Shown here one piece after another: positions 45,476 to 59,049 of a stretch of DNA of 64,000 nucleotides (position 1 is the stretch's first letter; the number at the start of each line of letters is the position of its first letter). Location: NCBI RefSeq assembly GCF_033568475.1, contig NC_133121.1, positions 129,178,375-129,242,374 on the forward strand, given 5' to 3'. The position numbers and the translations under genes are program-made. The stretch comes from Henckelia pumila (Eukaryota; Streptophyta; Magnoliopsida; Lamiales; Gesneriaceae). The notes under the pieces were generated by a model that worked only from the letters and a program-made list of their open reading frames with translations, did not search any database and was not told the DNA's origin.

Positions 45476-48103
45476 TTATCTTCTATACAAGTATTTTGAC
45501 AATGGAAAGTCCAGACTCCTGGCTACCTGTCAAGGAAATAATGAAACCACATGATCATTTTTCTAAAAAGCAACTGAAAAAAATGTAGGTCTTTCAAAGC
45601 ACTACCTTCGAAGCCAAATCTTCAGAGATTGTAGATCGATACCGAACCGAGCCTTCCAATGGACAGCTTGCTCCTTTAGTAATAAAATTGGCACTACATA
45701 AACTAGATAGTTGCAAAACAATGTCGGACATGAACCTGCTACCACAATATTCACCTCCAAAGTCACCACTTTGCAGTTCATCACCGGGCGAATACTCCGC
45801 AACAGATGTTATACACTGAAATATGGCCAACAACCTTTCAAGGGGGAAAGTTCCAGGTCCTTTATTGAGTAGCTCATGTTCTTTGATTTCCTTCTGCTCC
45901 ATTGATTTTTCCGAGCTCCTGCGTAGAGCACAGAATGGAGAATAAATCATTTATATCTTATGCAATCTTGTTTTCATAGCAGACAAGGAAAGTGAGACTG
46001 GTTTCGCAAGAAATTGCAATTTTCTATACTTTTCCTCCTCAATCAAGAGAAAAAGAGATTCTGATGGTTTTCAAAGTTTATACTGATTTGATTGCTAAAC
46101 TTCTTTTGCACGAGCATCACTCCACATCCTTCTAACAGGAATTCCTGATAACAGATATAAACCTATAACCCTCTCCATATCAATCAAAGGAGACGATATG
46201 AGATAGCTTTGGTATATAATTATACACAAAAAATATGTCCTTCACTTGCCAAATAAGTAATGTGTATATATCATTATCGGAATAATGAACATGGACGGGA
46301 ATGGCATGTAAACATCAAACTAAAACCAAAAAAATGAATGCAAAGAACAAAAAGATTTGGGGAAATTGCATATATCACCTTTGTGAAATCCTGTGTTAGC
46401 TAATAACCCCCTGTGAAAATTTTTTATGCTAATAACCCATGTGATTCTAGATTTGTAGCATACACACCCCTTTCAGTTAAAAAATGACGAAAATACTTCT
46501 ACATAAAATAAATGATAAATTAAATAGTTCATAAAAGTTAAGGGCATTTTCGTCATTTTTTAGCTAGAAGGGGTGTGTATGCTATAAATCTAGAATCACA
46601 GAGGATTATTAGTTTAAAAAATTTTTACAGGGGGTTATTAGCTAACACGGGATTTCACAAGGGTGATATATGCAATTTCCCCAAAAGATTTTCTTCACAA
46701 GTTAAAAGTATCTAATGTTCGTATCAGATATATCAGCTTGATAAATAGCTCACTTTCTCTTTCTTTTATGATTGTCAGATCCTCCAGTTGAATCAAAAAG
46801 TGCACCATCGAGCGTTGCCGGATTTCTTGAAGCAAGAAATGCAGAAATAAGAAGATATTTGGTAGAAGTAGACATGTGGAAGTCAATCACATCTAAAGAT
46901 TCATCACCAAACTTCTTCATGATGCCCTTTCTCCAAGTCCTCTCCTTGTTGACTGAGGTTTTCATCAAAGGTCGAGAAGTAATGCTAAACGCGTCATTCA
47001 AGTATAGTGAAATACATGGTTGAAGATGACTAAATAATTTTCTCTTCATAACTTCATTCGGTACAGCTCCCAAATCATCAAGAGGTTCACAGTATTTGTT
47101 AAATAAAGGTGTGAAGACGGTGGCTAATTCATCAACTTGTCTGGTAATTCTACAGAAAGGTTTCAACACCATACTGTTTTAACAGAAACCAAAAGAATAA
47201 ACACAGTTACTAGTTATCAAAAACTATAAACACAGATAGTCAAGCACAGAGACGCAATACATACTCAAGAAACGAGGAATATAACTTCGGATTTGCTTGG
47301 TTTCTCATGAAAATCTGGCGTAAATCATCTTCTGTGAATCCAGGAATATAAACAGGAAAGGGCTCAATATAACCTGTGTCTGCTTGATACGTATCAGGGG
47401 AGGTATTGCTGATAAAAATTACACCCACCTCAGCCATTTTCAGGATATCATACAAATTAAACAGCAAGGATAACGTACTTGAGCTCTTATCCCACTTTTT
47501 AACAAGCTCTAAATTATCAAATACCAAATAAATCATCCTCCCATTAACCTGTGAAGATGACTTTTTATCGCTAAACTTCCTCATTTTTCCTTTAAGACTC
47601 TCTATAAGAGTAGCCAAACCTTCACGCAACAGACAAACAAAATCAGACGGTTTTTCGCATCGTTTCATGCTCGAATAACCATTGCCCACGTGCTTCCTAT
47701 GAAGAGAAACCTGGTTCACGATGGATTCGAACAGTAATCTAGGGCTGTAACAGGTGATGCAGCTAGAATATATAAATGGACGATTCAAGAACCTAAATAT
47801 CTGAAGTATAATACTCGTCTTTCCCGTCGAAGGACCTCCATATACAAACAATGGGATCATCGGGGAATTCAAAGGTCCCAAATGATTAACCAATTCATTG
47901 ATCCGTGAACGTCTTCCAGGAAATGAATCAATTAACTCGTCAAACGCTAACGGTTCATTACCGTACACAAGGTCATTTACAGACAACGTTTGTGTGTCGT
48001 TACTCGTATTCGAAGCCTGCACTTTAGATTTTGAATTCGGAGTGCAAGAAGCCGATGATCTTGTGGTTCTTCGGTTGATTTGGGGACTTTCCACTTCAGT
48101 CAT
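45476..48103 (-). CDS. ORC5: Origin recognition complex subunit 5, four exons
   Basis: Exons in transcript order: 47265-48103, 46754-47173, 45606-45918 and 45476-45526, giving 540 residues (Arabidopsis ORC5 about 534). ORC marks replication origins and loads MCM helicase in the nucleus. Visible: a basic, Ser/Thr-rich head with RRTTRSS, Walker A GGPSTGKTS (89-97), a degenerate Walker B MIYLVFDNLE, the AAA+ sensor-like VIFISNTSPDTY, the block DFHMSTSTKYLLISAFLASR and the C-terminal VARSLDFPLSKYLYRR. The start is the ATG before TEVESPQ; upstream frame extension lacks family similarity. Intron 3 holds a foldback MITE. Confidence 0.92.
46359..46682. mobile_element. Foldback Mutator-type MITE in an ORC5 intron
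   Basis: 324 bp, starting GGGGAAATTGCATATATCAC and ending in its near-perfect reverse complement, with arms of about 130 bp or more around a short centre. It is flanked by the 9-bp duplication AAAAGATTT (46350-46358, 46683-46691). It lies wholly in the intron 45919-46753. No coding capacity is seen. Confidence 0.9.
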
Positions 48104-49484
48104 TTCGGATAGGCACAAAATCACGAACTCCCTGTTAATCTGAATGAAGGAGAGAAAATAATTGATCGAACTTACAAAAGAAAAAAAACAAACCTCAAGA
48201 AAACATCGATCCAAACACAAAATCTATACACCATAACATACAAAGTACCTCGTCGAATAGCGGCAATTCAGAGAAATTGTGCGAGACAGTTCACCTTCTA
48301 TCTCGATTCTCGACAGGTGGAGGACGCCGCGGTGGCGTGTGGCGGGGCATTTCGTTATATTAGGGTTTAGGCGTGGTGTTTTCCCGCCACTCCAATCCAA
48401 AATCACCGTACTATTTATTCGTTGGGCATACATATTAAATTTTTCGGTAATAAATAAGGTTTTTTCCCCAATCTAGTGTGGTTCAAATGAAAATTTCATT
48501 TGAAATCTTATTATAGTGAGTGACATGATCATTTAATATAAAATTTTAAAAACACATAAAAATAAAATAATATTCACCACAATTTGATGGTTATACATGA
48601 TATACAATTTAGTGCAATAATTTTTTATGATAAAAATGTTTTTTTTTTAAAATAGAAAAGTATGTCAAAGTTAAAAATAAAAAAATTATTTTCTGTTTAT
48701 AAAAACCATATCATTATCTCAAAGTTAGTTAACTCAACTTTATAATATAGTAAGATATAATTGGTGTTATAAATGAGATGAACATGAGATTAATGATATA
48801 AAAGGAGTAATGTAAAAATGAATAATATAGTTTTGTATGTTTTTATATTATAATGTCTTAAATTTTCTTGCAAAATCTAAATCGACAATTGTCAAACGAA
48901 ATGAATGTGAAAGTTTTGATGTCATATTATCATACCAACATAATTTGAGTGCAAATGTAGAAATATAATTGTAAAATTTTAATTGTAAGAATTGTAAATA
49001 CACATCAAAACTTGTGTAGCATATAGTTACATAACCTTCCTCAAGAAAGAGACATGTATGAGAATTACACTTGTCAACATGAGTCAGCGGGATGAGCTGA
49101 TCCACGGCTCGCCACAACCCGTCAATCATCTAGTCTACCATGTGATAGGTGAGCAAATTACTAACCTAATCCGTCTATTTAACGGGACGAACTGGCACGA
49201 TGGGTCAGCCCATTTCAACAACTCCAATGCTAATCCAAGGTAGAACAACATAATATTTTTTTTAGAAAAACAACTTAATAAAAATAATAAACAGTGAACT
49301 TGTTGGACATAAGTTCGAATCCAAAAACGTTTTGGGCTCTCTGGCCCAAGTACTGCATTGATACTTACATAAGCAAACACTTTGAAAAGCACATGTTTCT
49401 GGTATCTCCGGACAGCATCGTGTTGGTGTGGCGGGTAACGTTTATCCGCTCTCTATATTGACTTCACTTCCCCACACACAAGAA
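48104..49484. other. Divergent intergenic region between ORC5 and the HAD gene
   Basis: About 1.4 kb: GC-richer sequence near 48300-48380 just upstream of ORC5 (probably its promoter and leader), then AT-rich DNA. A block of hAT-like words (GGGATGAGCTG, ACGGGACG) lies at about 49080-49220. No gene is seen. Confidence 0.4.
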
Positions 49485-51609
49485 ATGGGGGATCTCTACG
49501 CTTTGGATTTTGATGGGGTTTTATGTGACAGCTGCGGGGAAAGCTCTCTTTCTGCTGTCAAGGTCTGCTAATTTTTTTTTTTATGGATTTTTTCCCCCTT
49601 GCACTTTGACGATGGACGATGGATCACAATCTTGTATTTAACTTCTTTTATGTTTCTTACACGTTGTAAATTTCATGGGTTTTGCGTGTAATTTCGTCAA
49701 ATGTGCGAAATCGTTGATTTTTATGACTTTCACTGACTTCTGTTCTGTTCAATTAACCGATTTGCGTGCGATATTGTAGGCAGCTAAAGTGAGATGGCCA
49801 AGTTTGTTCGATGGTGTGGATTCATCTTTGGAGGATTGGATTGTTGATCAGATGCATATAGTAATATTTCCTTCACCTTTCTGACTCAATTGGTTAAATT
49901 TTATGTTTCTTACAATTGCATGTTAAATTTCAATTAATTTTAATTTTATTTGAGCCTTTCTTGGCTATGCTGGGATTGCCCCTCCAGATAAGCAGCACAC
50001 CGCTCAATTGGTTCCACTTTTTCTTTAAGAAATCAATTAACCTAAGATGTTTGAGGAATCAGTTGTTATCTCATTTGTTCTTTGCCGCGACCAATTCGCA
50101 ACCTGATAAAAAGATATTTCACTTTATGAACTTTGCTAATAACTATTTCTCTGACGTATTTAATGAGCTGACATGCTTACACTGATGTTCAAAACTCCCC
50201 TGAAGAGATTTTGAGTTTGATGGTATCCTTTTCATGTATCCTTGTAGATGATGAAGTGGTTAACTGGTTTCAGGTCCGACCTGTGGTAGAAACAGGATAT
50301 GAAAATGTCTTACTTGTGAGGTTGTTGCTGGAGATGAAAATTCCCTCTGTAAGGAAGTCTTCGGTGGGTATCTTTATCTAAAGCACAATCATTTCTATTC
50401 TTCATTTGGCAGAAGCTCCAATCCATTTTTATTTTCCCAACTTTACCTAATATTAGACTTTATTCATGGTCTGTATGGAAGGTTGCAGAAGGGCTCACGG
50501 TTCAGGGAATATTGGATAACTGGTTCGAAATAAAACCTGTGATTATGGCAGAATGGGATGAGATAAGGGACCCATTGATCGATCTTTTTGGAAAGGTTAG
50601 GGATGAATGGATTGATAATGACTTGGCAGGTTGGATAGGAGCGAACAGGTAGGTAGTTTATATTCCTTGGAGTTCTTGAATTTACAATTTACTGCACCTT
50701 GGTGTATTTTTTTGGTCTTATATTTTGTTACATGTGTGGCCCTTTGTGAATATCAGCAGTTTGGTTTACCTGCAGATTCTATCCTGGTGTTCCTGACGCC
50801 CTAAAGTTTGCAAGCTCGAAGCTCTATATCGTGACCACAAAACAGGTGTGTTTCCAGAAAAATCCACCCATTTTATGATTTATCATTCTCATTTCCTCAT
50901 CACACAATCAGGGTTTGTTAATCTGACTGCATTGCTTTTATATCACTTTCCATTTTTTTGCTGTTATCATTATAGCATTTTTGGTTTACAGAGTCGTTTT
51001 GCTGATGCATTGCTTCGAGAGCTTGCTGGAGTCGCTATCCCAGTTGAAAGAATCTATGGTCTCGGAACTGGGTGAGAAATATTTCTGAACATCTATGGTT
51101 ATGGAAAGAAAACAAAAGCTTCACGAGGTCAGACCTTGTGTCCTTCTTTCTTAAAGTTAAACGTTTCTTCTGAAATCTGCTAGTCCTAAGGTAGAAGTGC
51201 TGAAGAAGCTTCAGAGTATGCCAGAAAATCAGGGTCTAGCCCTGCAGTAAGTTCCTGGACTCGTTAATATATTTTTTTCTGTGGTTCTCTTCAGTATTTA
51301 TTTGTCAGCTTTTAAATAGTCATCTTATTTGCTATTCTACATTTAGCTTTGTCGAGGACCGTATTGCGACTTTAAAGAATGTCATCAAAGAGCCAGAGTT
51401 GAACAACTGGAACCTATATCTTGGTAATTCCTTCAATTTTTGTGGTGTGTACAATGCCATTGATCTCATAAAGTTGTTCCGGTTTTTAAGTCAAAATTCA
51501 CGATGCAGGGGATTGGGGTTATAACACCCAGAAAGAAAGAGAGGAAGCTGAAGGCTTTCCCAGAATTCATGTTCTTCAGTTGAGTGACTTTAACGGGAAA
51601 CTTAAATGA
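49485..51609 (+). CDS. HAD-like hydrolase, nine exons
   Basis: Exons 49485-49562, 49780-49860, 50274-50363, 50482-50648, 50776-50845, 50992-51071, 51184-51246, 51347-51423 and 51509-51609; phases agree and give 268 residues. The N-terminal LDFDGVLCDS carries the HAD motif I aspartates (D8, D10), YIVTTK is motif II with a Thr and a Lys, and FVEDR with LGDWGYN is the region of the C-terminal acidic motif. These point to a soluble phosphohydrolase of unknown substrate, with a helical cap between motifs (about 30-120). No transit peptide is apparent. It is convergent with the MESD-like gene, 281 bp between stops. Confidence 0.85.
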
Positions 51610-51890
51610 TCTTTCCATTATGCATGAGTGGATATCACTCTTGAAATAATCATTTTATTCCAATTTTTGTATGAAACTTGTGTATTGTTATAGTCACTGA
51701 TTACACACTTTCTACTTGTCACCTGATGCAAAATCACTTGAAAAAAATATGCCATACTTTCATCTGTATCTGCAAGAATTTAGTAACAGGTGGATGGTTT
51801 ACTGAGCTACCTCATAGAATGAATTTGAAACGAGTTAAACAACTTACAAGAAAGTGAAAATTCCAGCTTGTATCACCACCCCCGACATAG

Positions 51891-53103
51891 CTAAAGTTCT
51901 TGGTGCCTTTCATCCTTCTCAGCCTGAATCTTCTCAAAAACCTCTTCGAAGGGACGATCTCCAGGTTTTCGGAAAAGTTGATCGCCCATCTTAATCTCAT
52001 ATGCATCAGATTGACTCAGTATGAATTCTTTTAACTGGACAAATGTTGGAAATTTGGTTGATAGAATATGAGCAACATAAAATGACATTTCTACTAAATC
52101 AACAGACTATTTAATTATAAATAACATTTATTAACACAAAAAATGCTAACAAACCTCCAGCGAATCTTGGCCTTTCTGCATGGTGAACATGATGGTACTC
52201 AAATCTACACCAGTGAATGTTGCCTCAATTGCACCGGTTCTTGCGACATTTGTCCATTTCATAGCGATGTCAGATATCATTTCCTGTAATTTTCGGCAAT
52301 AAAGCCATGATCATTGTAATGATCTACCATTAGATAAAACTCAAACACCTGAATCTGTACGAGTTAGCCAATATTGGCAGGCTACATTTCAAATCAGAAT
52401 CAGTAAATCTACGAAACTTCAAAAACATCTTAATTTACATGTGGTCTATTCGTTTTGAATTCTACAACGCTGAATCCGCATACGGCACGGGTTTCCCCAT
52501 CTATGGAGCAAAAAGAAACTTCATCACAGCATCTCACATAATTCATGTACGATCAACACCCGAATTTTTATCGTGGAAACCCACCAAAAATCCCATCGCG
52601 TTTTGTGAACTTCACTACAGTCGCAATTCGCCAAACCCGGCATTAATCAAGCAATTGCTAAATCCGTAAATCGAATAGAACTCGTGCGATTGTATAAATT
52701 GATCCAATATCCTAACAAACACCCCTAAAAAAACAGCAAATGAATTCGATCACCACTCAAGGAAACAAATGAAGCAGTTGATTACCGGAGTCCGGCGAAT
52801 TCCGGGCACGAGTTTGACAAACCCGAAAACGGGTCCGAGCTGGCGCTTCATCAATTCTTCCTGCATTTCTTGAAGACCCATCCCGGTAAAATCCGTATGT
52901 GGCGGGTCGAATTCGGGTTGCTTCTTCCTGCCCCATTCACGCCAAGCTTCATCCTCCTCATCGTCAACGACGTCGTCTAAATCGTCCTGTACGTGGATTC
53001 TCCGCTTCGAAGCCTCCGCAAACCTGTCAATTCCGCCAGTTTGGTAGGCTACGAGGATGAGGAAGCCGAAGAGGAGATTGATGGGAATGCTTTGTTTCTT
53101 CAT
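51891..53103 (-). CDS. MESD-like ER protein, three exons
   Basis: Exons in transcript order: 52786-53103, 52155-52283 and 51891-52034, giving 196 residues. The start MKKQSIPINLLFGFLILVAY is a good signal peptide; an in-frame upstream ATG at 53181 would hide it, so 53103 was chosen. An acidic stretch (DDLDDVVDDEEDEAW) is followed by DFTGMGLQEMQEELM, GPVFGFVKLVPG, a segment ending TIMFTMQKGQDSLELKEF across the last junction, and a charged tail. This plan recalls Mesd/LRP-chaperone-like proteins of plants, which are thought to help fold membrane or secreted proteins in the ER. The family name is from memory and the function is inferred. Confidence 0.75.
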
Positions 53104-54708
53104 TTTGTGGGAAAACGCAATCCGACTGCGGCAGTTGCCCGGGTTTAAATATAGTGAGAGGTGGCGGTGATGCTGCGCCACCGTGCGCGGGGGTTTAACG
53201 CGCGCACTTGAAAGTCACGCGTGAATGATGTGAAAATTTCACCCACCTATCAATGTAAAATTAATGATAGTACCCCTTGTACTTAATTAATTAGTGAAAT
53301 AGATCTTCGTCAATGATCATGAGTTCAGCGCAAGTATGTCAAATAGAATTTGTTTAATGTTGTCTTGACTAACGTATTTTTGTAGACTATTGTTGCACTA
53401 AAGTTTATTTAATGTTACAAAAAGCAACTGACGAGATTTCGTAGACGTAAAAAAATGATAATATTCATAAAAAATAATGATGATGTTATTACTTGTGTAA
53501 TTGTGTTTTATTCATTCGGAATGCACTATTCCTCCAAGGCATGTAATTTATAATTGGAAGAAAAATATGATCTCACATTTTTATATTTTAAAATATAGAA
53601 TTTAACTTCTCTACCTCCCCCGCCTTAGAAAAAACCAAAAACCAAAAACTTTTCGCCGTTAAGATCATTTTTGGTAGACCCTTATTTATAATTTTTTATT
53701 CGAGAAAACGTATAATTTCACAATCCTATATTTTTTTAATTTCAAAATATAATATTTGACTTCGCTAACCCCACCTCGTGTAGATCGATTTTGATGGACC
53801 CTTGCAAAAATTTCGATGGACCCGTACCTTGTAACTTTTTGTTCGAGAAAACATATAATTTCACGTTCCAATATTTGATGTTATTTTTTTTATGATGTGT
53901 GGAAATTCGCAACGTTATCCTTTGACCGGATAAATTCAAGCAAATGCAATAACCTACAAATCACATTAGTCTGGTAAATAGTACGTACGAAAATTTCGAT
54001 AAAAAAAATCAAACTTCTAACCAATTTGTCAAACGCTCAACTACTCCACCACTTGAGCACCCTTTCGATCTTTGATCTTTGTCTTTGTTACAAGATCAAC
54101 AATTGATTTGAAGACATGACCAAACCACCGGATAGATATTATATACATCTCCAATGAAAAATAGAACCAAAACTGAACTACTTAATTACGATATTGGATT
54201 TGTTTTTTTTTTTTTAATTTCGGTTTGAATCGATTCAAAATAAATTTTATTTTTAAACAATCAGGAAAAAATTAGTGTACGATTCACGAGATAACTAAAA
54301 CAATTAAAGTAAACTATATTATAAAATATTAATAATATCTTATGTTTATCACGGAAGAAATAAAATCAGATAAGATGAATAGGTTTGGACCGACTATAAG
54401 TGGATACGGGCCAAATCCACAGATGCCATTCACATTTTTCATGGGCCAGATTTCAGACCTAGTATAGCTGGACCGACCCAAATACAGCATAAAGAATATA
54501 GATATAGATCCGAATCCAAATTTGATTGCTTAAACCAAGGAATCAAGGATAAAAGTATGTAACAAAAAAGGTAAATGCAAAAACAAAGACCCCAGATAAG
54601 TTGCCTCTCTTCCAACCAAAAGCTTATACACATGCCTGAAAGAGCCAACATAGAGGTATCTTCCTGAGTATCATCAAAATCTGCAGCACTTTACAACTTA
54701 TAGCAAGC
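53104..54708. other. Intergenic between MESD-like promoter and ELM2 gene 3' end
   Basis: No gene is recognised. Two diverged direct copies of a phrase around TTCGAGAAAACGTATAATTT lie at about 53695-53760 and 53835-53880, with flanking TGGACCC words. Poly-T and AT-rich runs make up the rest. Confidence 0.4.
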
Positions 54709-56797
54709 CTAACTGCGATTCATTTTCGTTTTCTTTGGCGAACGAAAAATGGACCCTGGAGATTGAGCAGCCATTTGGCCAAACCTGTTGCAAATTGGTC
54801 CGAATTCAGAGTCTTCGTCATCACTATGAATATTGCTTGTGGTGTTCCTATTCTGTTGACCTCTACGCCGTAGAAGAAAGACATTGAAGTAGTAGCTGAC
54901 CAGAGCTTCCCTCCCTTTACTTGGAAAACACTTGAAAAGTTCATCCCAAAAGTATTTTTCAGATGACAACCGGTTCAAGTTCACTATATCCTCGAACTTG
55001 TTCTCGTCTTGTTTAGTCCACGAAATTGCATTTTCCTCGCCCATGGAATTGAATTTCCACTCGTAAAAGGCCGAGCCTAACTCAAGTTTTACCTTCATCC
55101 TTTTCTCCCCAATGTGAAACCTAACACATTCAATAGAACCACGGAACTGGCACCCACATGATTCTTGTCTTCCTTTTCCTATAGGATCTCTTTCAGTCAA
55201 GCTTTTGTTATGTTCTCCTTTGTAAAGTGGCCAAATTCGGGTTCCCAACCATTTAGAATCACTGTCATAAACTGCCTCGGTATACTTTGGCACGTCTACC
55301 TGAAAATTTGGGCCCGTAGGAATGTTTTTCTTGCGAGTATAGTTGCCTCCAAATCCAAATGAATCTGCTGTTGAATCAGACTGCTTATCAGAAGAACACT
55401 TGTCGCTTTGACTACCTGAGGATGATGATTCTGAACACCGCTGCCCTCGCGTTTTGATAGAAGAATCTTTAGCGACAAGAAGCCTCTGGCTGAATCTTAA
55501 CCTTTCAGAAACAGACTGATCTTCATACATGCTTGGATGCATCTTTTGCTTCTTCTGCCAAGCATAGCAAATGTTTCATTTAACTGTTCAAGGATGTCTG
55601 AATATTCAATAACTAGATAATATCAAACTAACATCATCCAAAAAAGGCAGGTAGAGCGGAGTATTACTGTGAAAGGCATAATTTAGGCGGATAGATGACT
55701 TTATGTTCTGCGGCAAGCACTAAAGTGCCGTTTGGATGGAAGAGATTTGATTTAAGAAGTGAACTGAACAATGGATTTGAGATGAAACTCGTCTCAATTA
55801 CCATTACATTCAACTTTGATGGATTTGAAATCCAACCAACATAAATTAATTCAAACAATCAAACATATTTGAAGAAATATTTAAATAAATGATTTAAAAT
55901 GACTATATATTGACGTGAGTTTGAGACTACAATTTAAAACCCATTGTCAAATTAATTCATTATGACGGACTTAAAATACTTGGCTCCAAATCCATGAATC
56001 CAAATGCAACCTACAAGATCGCTAAATACAATTATCATTTCTTATGCTTATGGAGAACTGGGACTTCAAACTATGTTTTCGTCAAATGAACTCACAAAAA
56101 CCACTATCCCTATGATTATCAGTCAACAATGCTAGATTGCATTTTCTTGAACAATTGAATAATCAACAATGCTGGACTAAGAGCCATGTGCAACATGATA
56201 TGCCTCCAAATGGGAGCCAATAAATCTGATCCAGCAGCGAAAACAATGGAAACTTAGTAACAACCGAAGATAGTATCATTTTAATATTCAAACACAGATG
56301 AGATATTAGATTTACACCTGCCAAATCGAATGTTGAGAAGTTCCATCTGTATCTCTTTTCAAAAGCATTTCTTCACGAACCAAGAGGATCTTCTTCCACA
56401 TCTGCTCACTCCCACAGTGCTTCCACTTCTGCATCTCCGGTATAGATCCAATCGCGGGGTCGCAAGGATTTTTAGCGATGTTAGTGAGCCAATTCAGTAT
56501 GCCAAAGTAACACTCGCGCTTCCTCTTCCTCGTAGCCGGGTCCTCATCTGACACCTGATCATTTTCGCCATTGTCATCTTTAATATTACTTTGCTTTTCA
56601 TGAACATCCACATTACCTGCAATCTCATCAGTGCACTTATTATTAAAAATCTTAAAATCTCGGTTCGGTTCCACAATATCCTGATCCTCATCACCGAGTT
56701 TCAGTGTATTCTTTTTTAACTTCTCCAGTTCTACATCTTTCTTGAATTTTTCTGGGATACCTGATAAAAACACCTTCAAATCCGACTCAACCACCAT
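54709..56797 (-). CDS. ELM2 / SANT-like domain nuclear protein, two coding exons
   Basis: Exons in transcript order: 56318-56797 and 54709-55554, giving 441 residues. The start is the ATG before VVESDLK; the open frame extends upstream only through a TTG. Features: an N-terminal block NWLTNIAKNPCDPAIGSIPE with WKKILLVREEMLLKR, shared with plant ARID/ELM2 proteins, a Ser-rich linker, an ELM2-like segment IPTGPNFQVDVPKY...WLGTRIWPL (about 237-270), and a SANT-like helical region (about 338-390). ELM2-SANT proteins bind histone deacetylase complexes; here a role in chromatin repression is inferred. The 763-bp intron carries a MITE-like insert. Confidence 0.8.
55729..56006. mobile_element. MITE-like element in the ELM2 gene intron
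   Basis: The left end GTGCCGTTTGGATGGAAG is mirrored by the right end, read in reverse as AGGTTGCATTTGGATTCATG. The inner parts repeat GATTTGAAAT and ATTTCAAATC words. This GTTTGGAT layout is common in plant PIF/Harbinger or hAT MITEs; the family is not settled. Confidence 0.5.
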
Positions 56798-58784
56798 TTG
56801 ACAAAATCCGATATAAAACCAACCGTCGAACCCTGTATCCCCTCTATATTTACCCAAAACAATCCGTTCCGTACATTACAAAACCTCAACACAACAGACG
56901 AAAAAATAAAGCCGAACGGATTCTCAGATCAAAACCACCTACGTCGACTTCGTGCCCTTCACCAGTCACCAGAAGCAGCTGCCCAAAACACAAAATGCAG
57001 AAAACTGTTCAAAAAATCAGAAGAATCTCAATGAACACAAACTCACACTGCCTTTTTGAATAATATTCAGATTCAAAATGAAGCAGGAAAAACCCATTGT
57101 CTTTCTACATTCACACCATAACAAAACCCACATCCTTCTATGAACACAATTTCAAGACAAGTCTGCGTAGAAACATAAGAATATAACAGTATATCTTCTT
57201 GGACCTTTAAAAAGGAATCAAGGCAAAAGGGCCATAGATTTCAGCTGGGTTTTTGAGAGGGAGAAGGTAAGCGATGGATTATTGCTGAGATGCCAATATT
57301 TTTCAGACCCTGTGTGCAAGGAAATTTTCAAGTCCCGCTCTTTTCTCTCTCTAGAACAGAAAGAGAGAGAATGGGGAGAAAAATAGATTGCGAGTTGGTT
57401 CAGTATTTGTACACCGTACAGAAACAGGTAAGTGTAGGGGAAAAAAGGCCCAAAATATAAATCAAGAATTTGTTTGAGGGGCTATTGGGAAAACAGAGAG
57501 ACGCACTGTAAATTGAAATTTCAGGGTTTTTTGGATTTGAAGAGGATATTAGGGCTAAAACTTGTCTTCTCCATTTCTTTACCCTTTGTTGCATAAATGT
57601 TTTGCCTTTTTATTTCAAGAGATTTCAATGTTTCTCCAAAGTTAACTAGAGAAAGAAACTTTAGAAAATATCAAGACATCTCGAGTCGATATTCAGATCA
57701 ATATTTCTACTTAAAATTCAATGACAAAAGAGTAATTGAACCTGATTTTTGGTAATAAGCAAATCGATTACATGAATTCACCGGTCTAGACTGTGTAGCG
57801 TTGATGGGGCATCGACGTCAAGAGAAAAAAAAATTGTTATTTTTGTGATTTCGCGAGATTGTTTATATGGTTCTATGTGTACATGATTCAAAAAATAAAA
57901 ACGTGATTAGATCTTAAAATATGCGAGACTGGAATTTTCGCCATTATGGGGAAAAAATATATATATAGCGGATTTGGCTCAAGGGGAATCGTCTTGGCTT
58001 AGATCTAAAATTTAGAAGAGAGGGATTCGAAAGGTGGGATGAAGTCTCGAGGATTATAAACTTCTGCCGTAGTTGAGTTCGATTACTTTAAATTTGGAAT
58101 TATTGGTTAACTATGGTTTCCTCCTAACTTGGGTGCTGAGTTGGTTGTGGGTTCCCGAGGGTATTTCTGGAAAATCATTATTTTGTTGGGTCGAGAGTAA
58201 TGAGGTCCCTGTGCATACCGAAGGTTTCCAACAAAGTTTTGTGGGCCCACTAATTATATTATATGATATTCTTTTCATCTTAATTATATAGTTTATGTTT
58301 ATTTTTTTGTTTGTTTCAAACATACATAATTATATACTATATTTAATAATATTATTTTAGATTTATTTACTAATATATTTCTATTAACTACATCTTAAAA
58401 ATGTACAATCATTTTTTAATACATTAAATAAGAATAAAATAAGAAATTTATATAAAATTTGTTTTTCCAATGATTTTTTTTTAATTTGTGTGAAAAAAAT
58501 AGGACTATACAATTGAAACAGAATAATATAATATGATCTCATCGGTTTTCAAAATTAATGCATTTGAAATTTAATGTATGTAACCATATTTGGCTGTGTC
58601 TTTGTGTATTACTGGATTTACTTTTTGTTTTTGCATGAATGAGTAAATGTTTCATAAGCATATAAATCATAATATGATTTCAATGATTTATTATATTATC
58701 TCTATCTCGATTATAGAAGTTAAAACAAAATTTATGTTCCAAATATATAGGTTTATATTATATTTAGCAATTTTTTTTCAATTT
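56798..58784. other. Leader/promoter of the ELM2 gene and intergenic DNA
   Basis: A CT/GA-rich tract at about 57338-57372 probably lies near the ELM2 transcription start. Beyond it the DNA becomes AT-rich, with no gene seen. Confidence 0.4.
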
Positions 58785-59049
58785 TTTTATTCATTTCTCG
58801 TCCCGATTATATAGGAATATTTTTTTTTACACGGATTAAAAAAAATAATTAAAAAATCAAATTCTATACAACTTTTTATTTTAATCATATTTAATTTATT
58901 AAGAAAATGGTTGCACATTTTTCAATACGTATAGTTATAAAAGAATAGGAGAAATATTGCTACGTATAATACAAATCTATATATTTGGGATATTAAAAAA
59001 AAAAAAGAAGAAGAAGAAGAAGAATAGCTTGCATAATTGAGACGGGTGA
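58785..59049. mobile_element. Stowaway-like MITE remnant
   Basis: The left part TCGTCCCGATTATATAGG and the right part CATAATTGAGACGGGTG match the inverted ends of the Stowaway copy at 23311-23567. The internal order is also the same (ACACGGATTAA, then ATATTTGGGA). A GAA microsatellite lies inside near 59005-59025. Confidence 0.55.

Noticed and set aside
53104-53181. In-frame upstream ATG of the MESD-like gene (start at 53181)
   Set aside because: It would place 26 polar residues before a clear signal peptide; 53103 fits an ER protein better, though the upstream start cannot be excluded.
56798-56857. Upstream extension of the ELM2 protein
   Set aside because: It begins with TTG; the ATG at 56797 is the first usable start.
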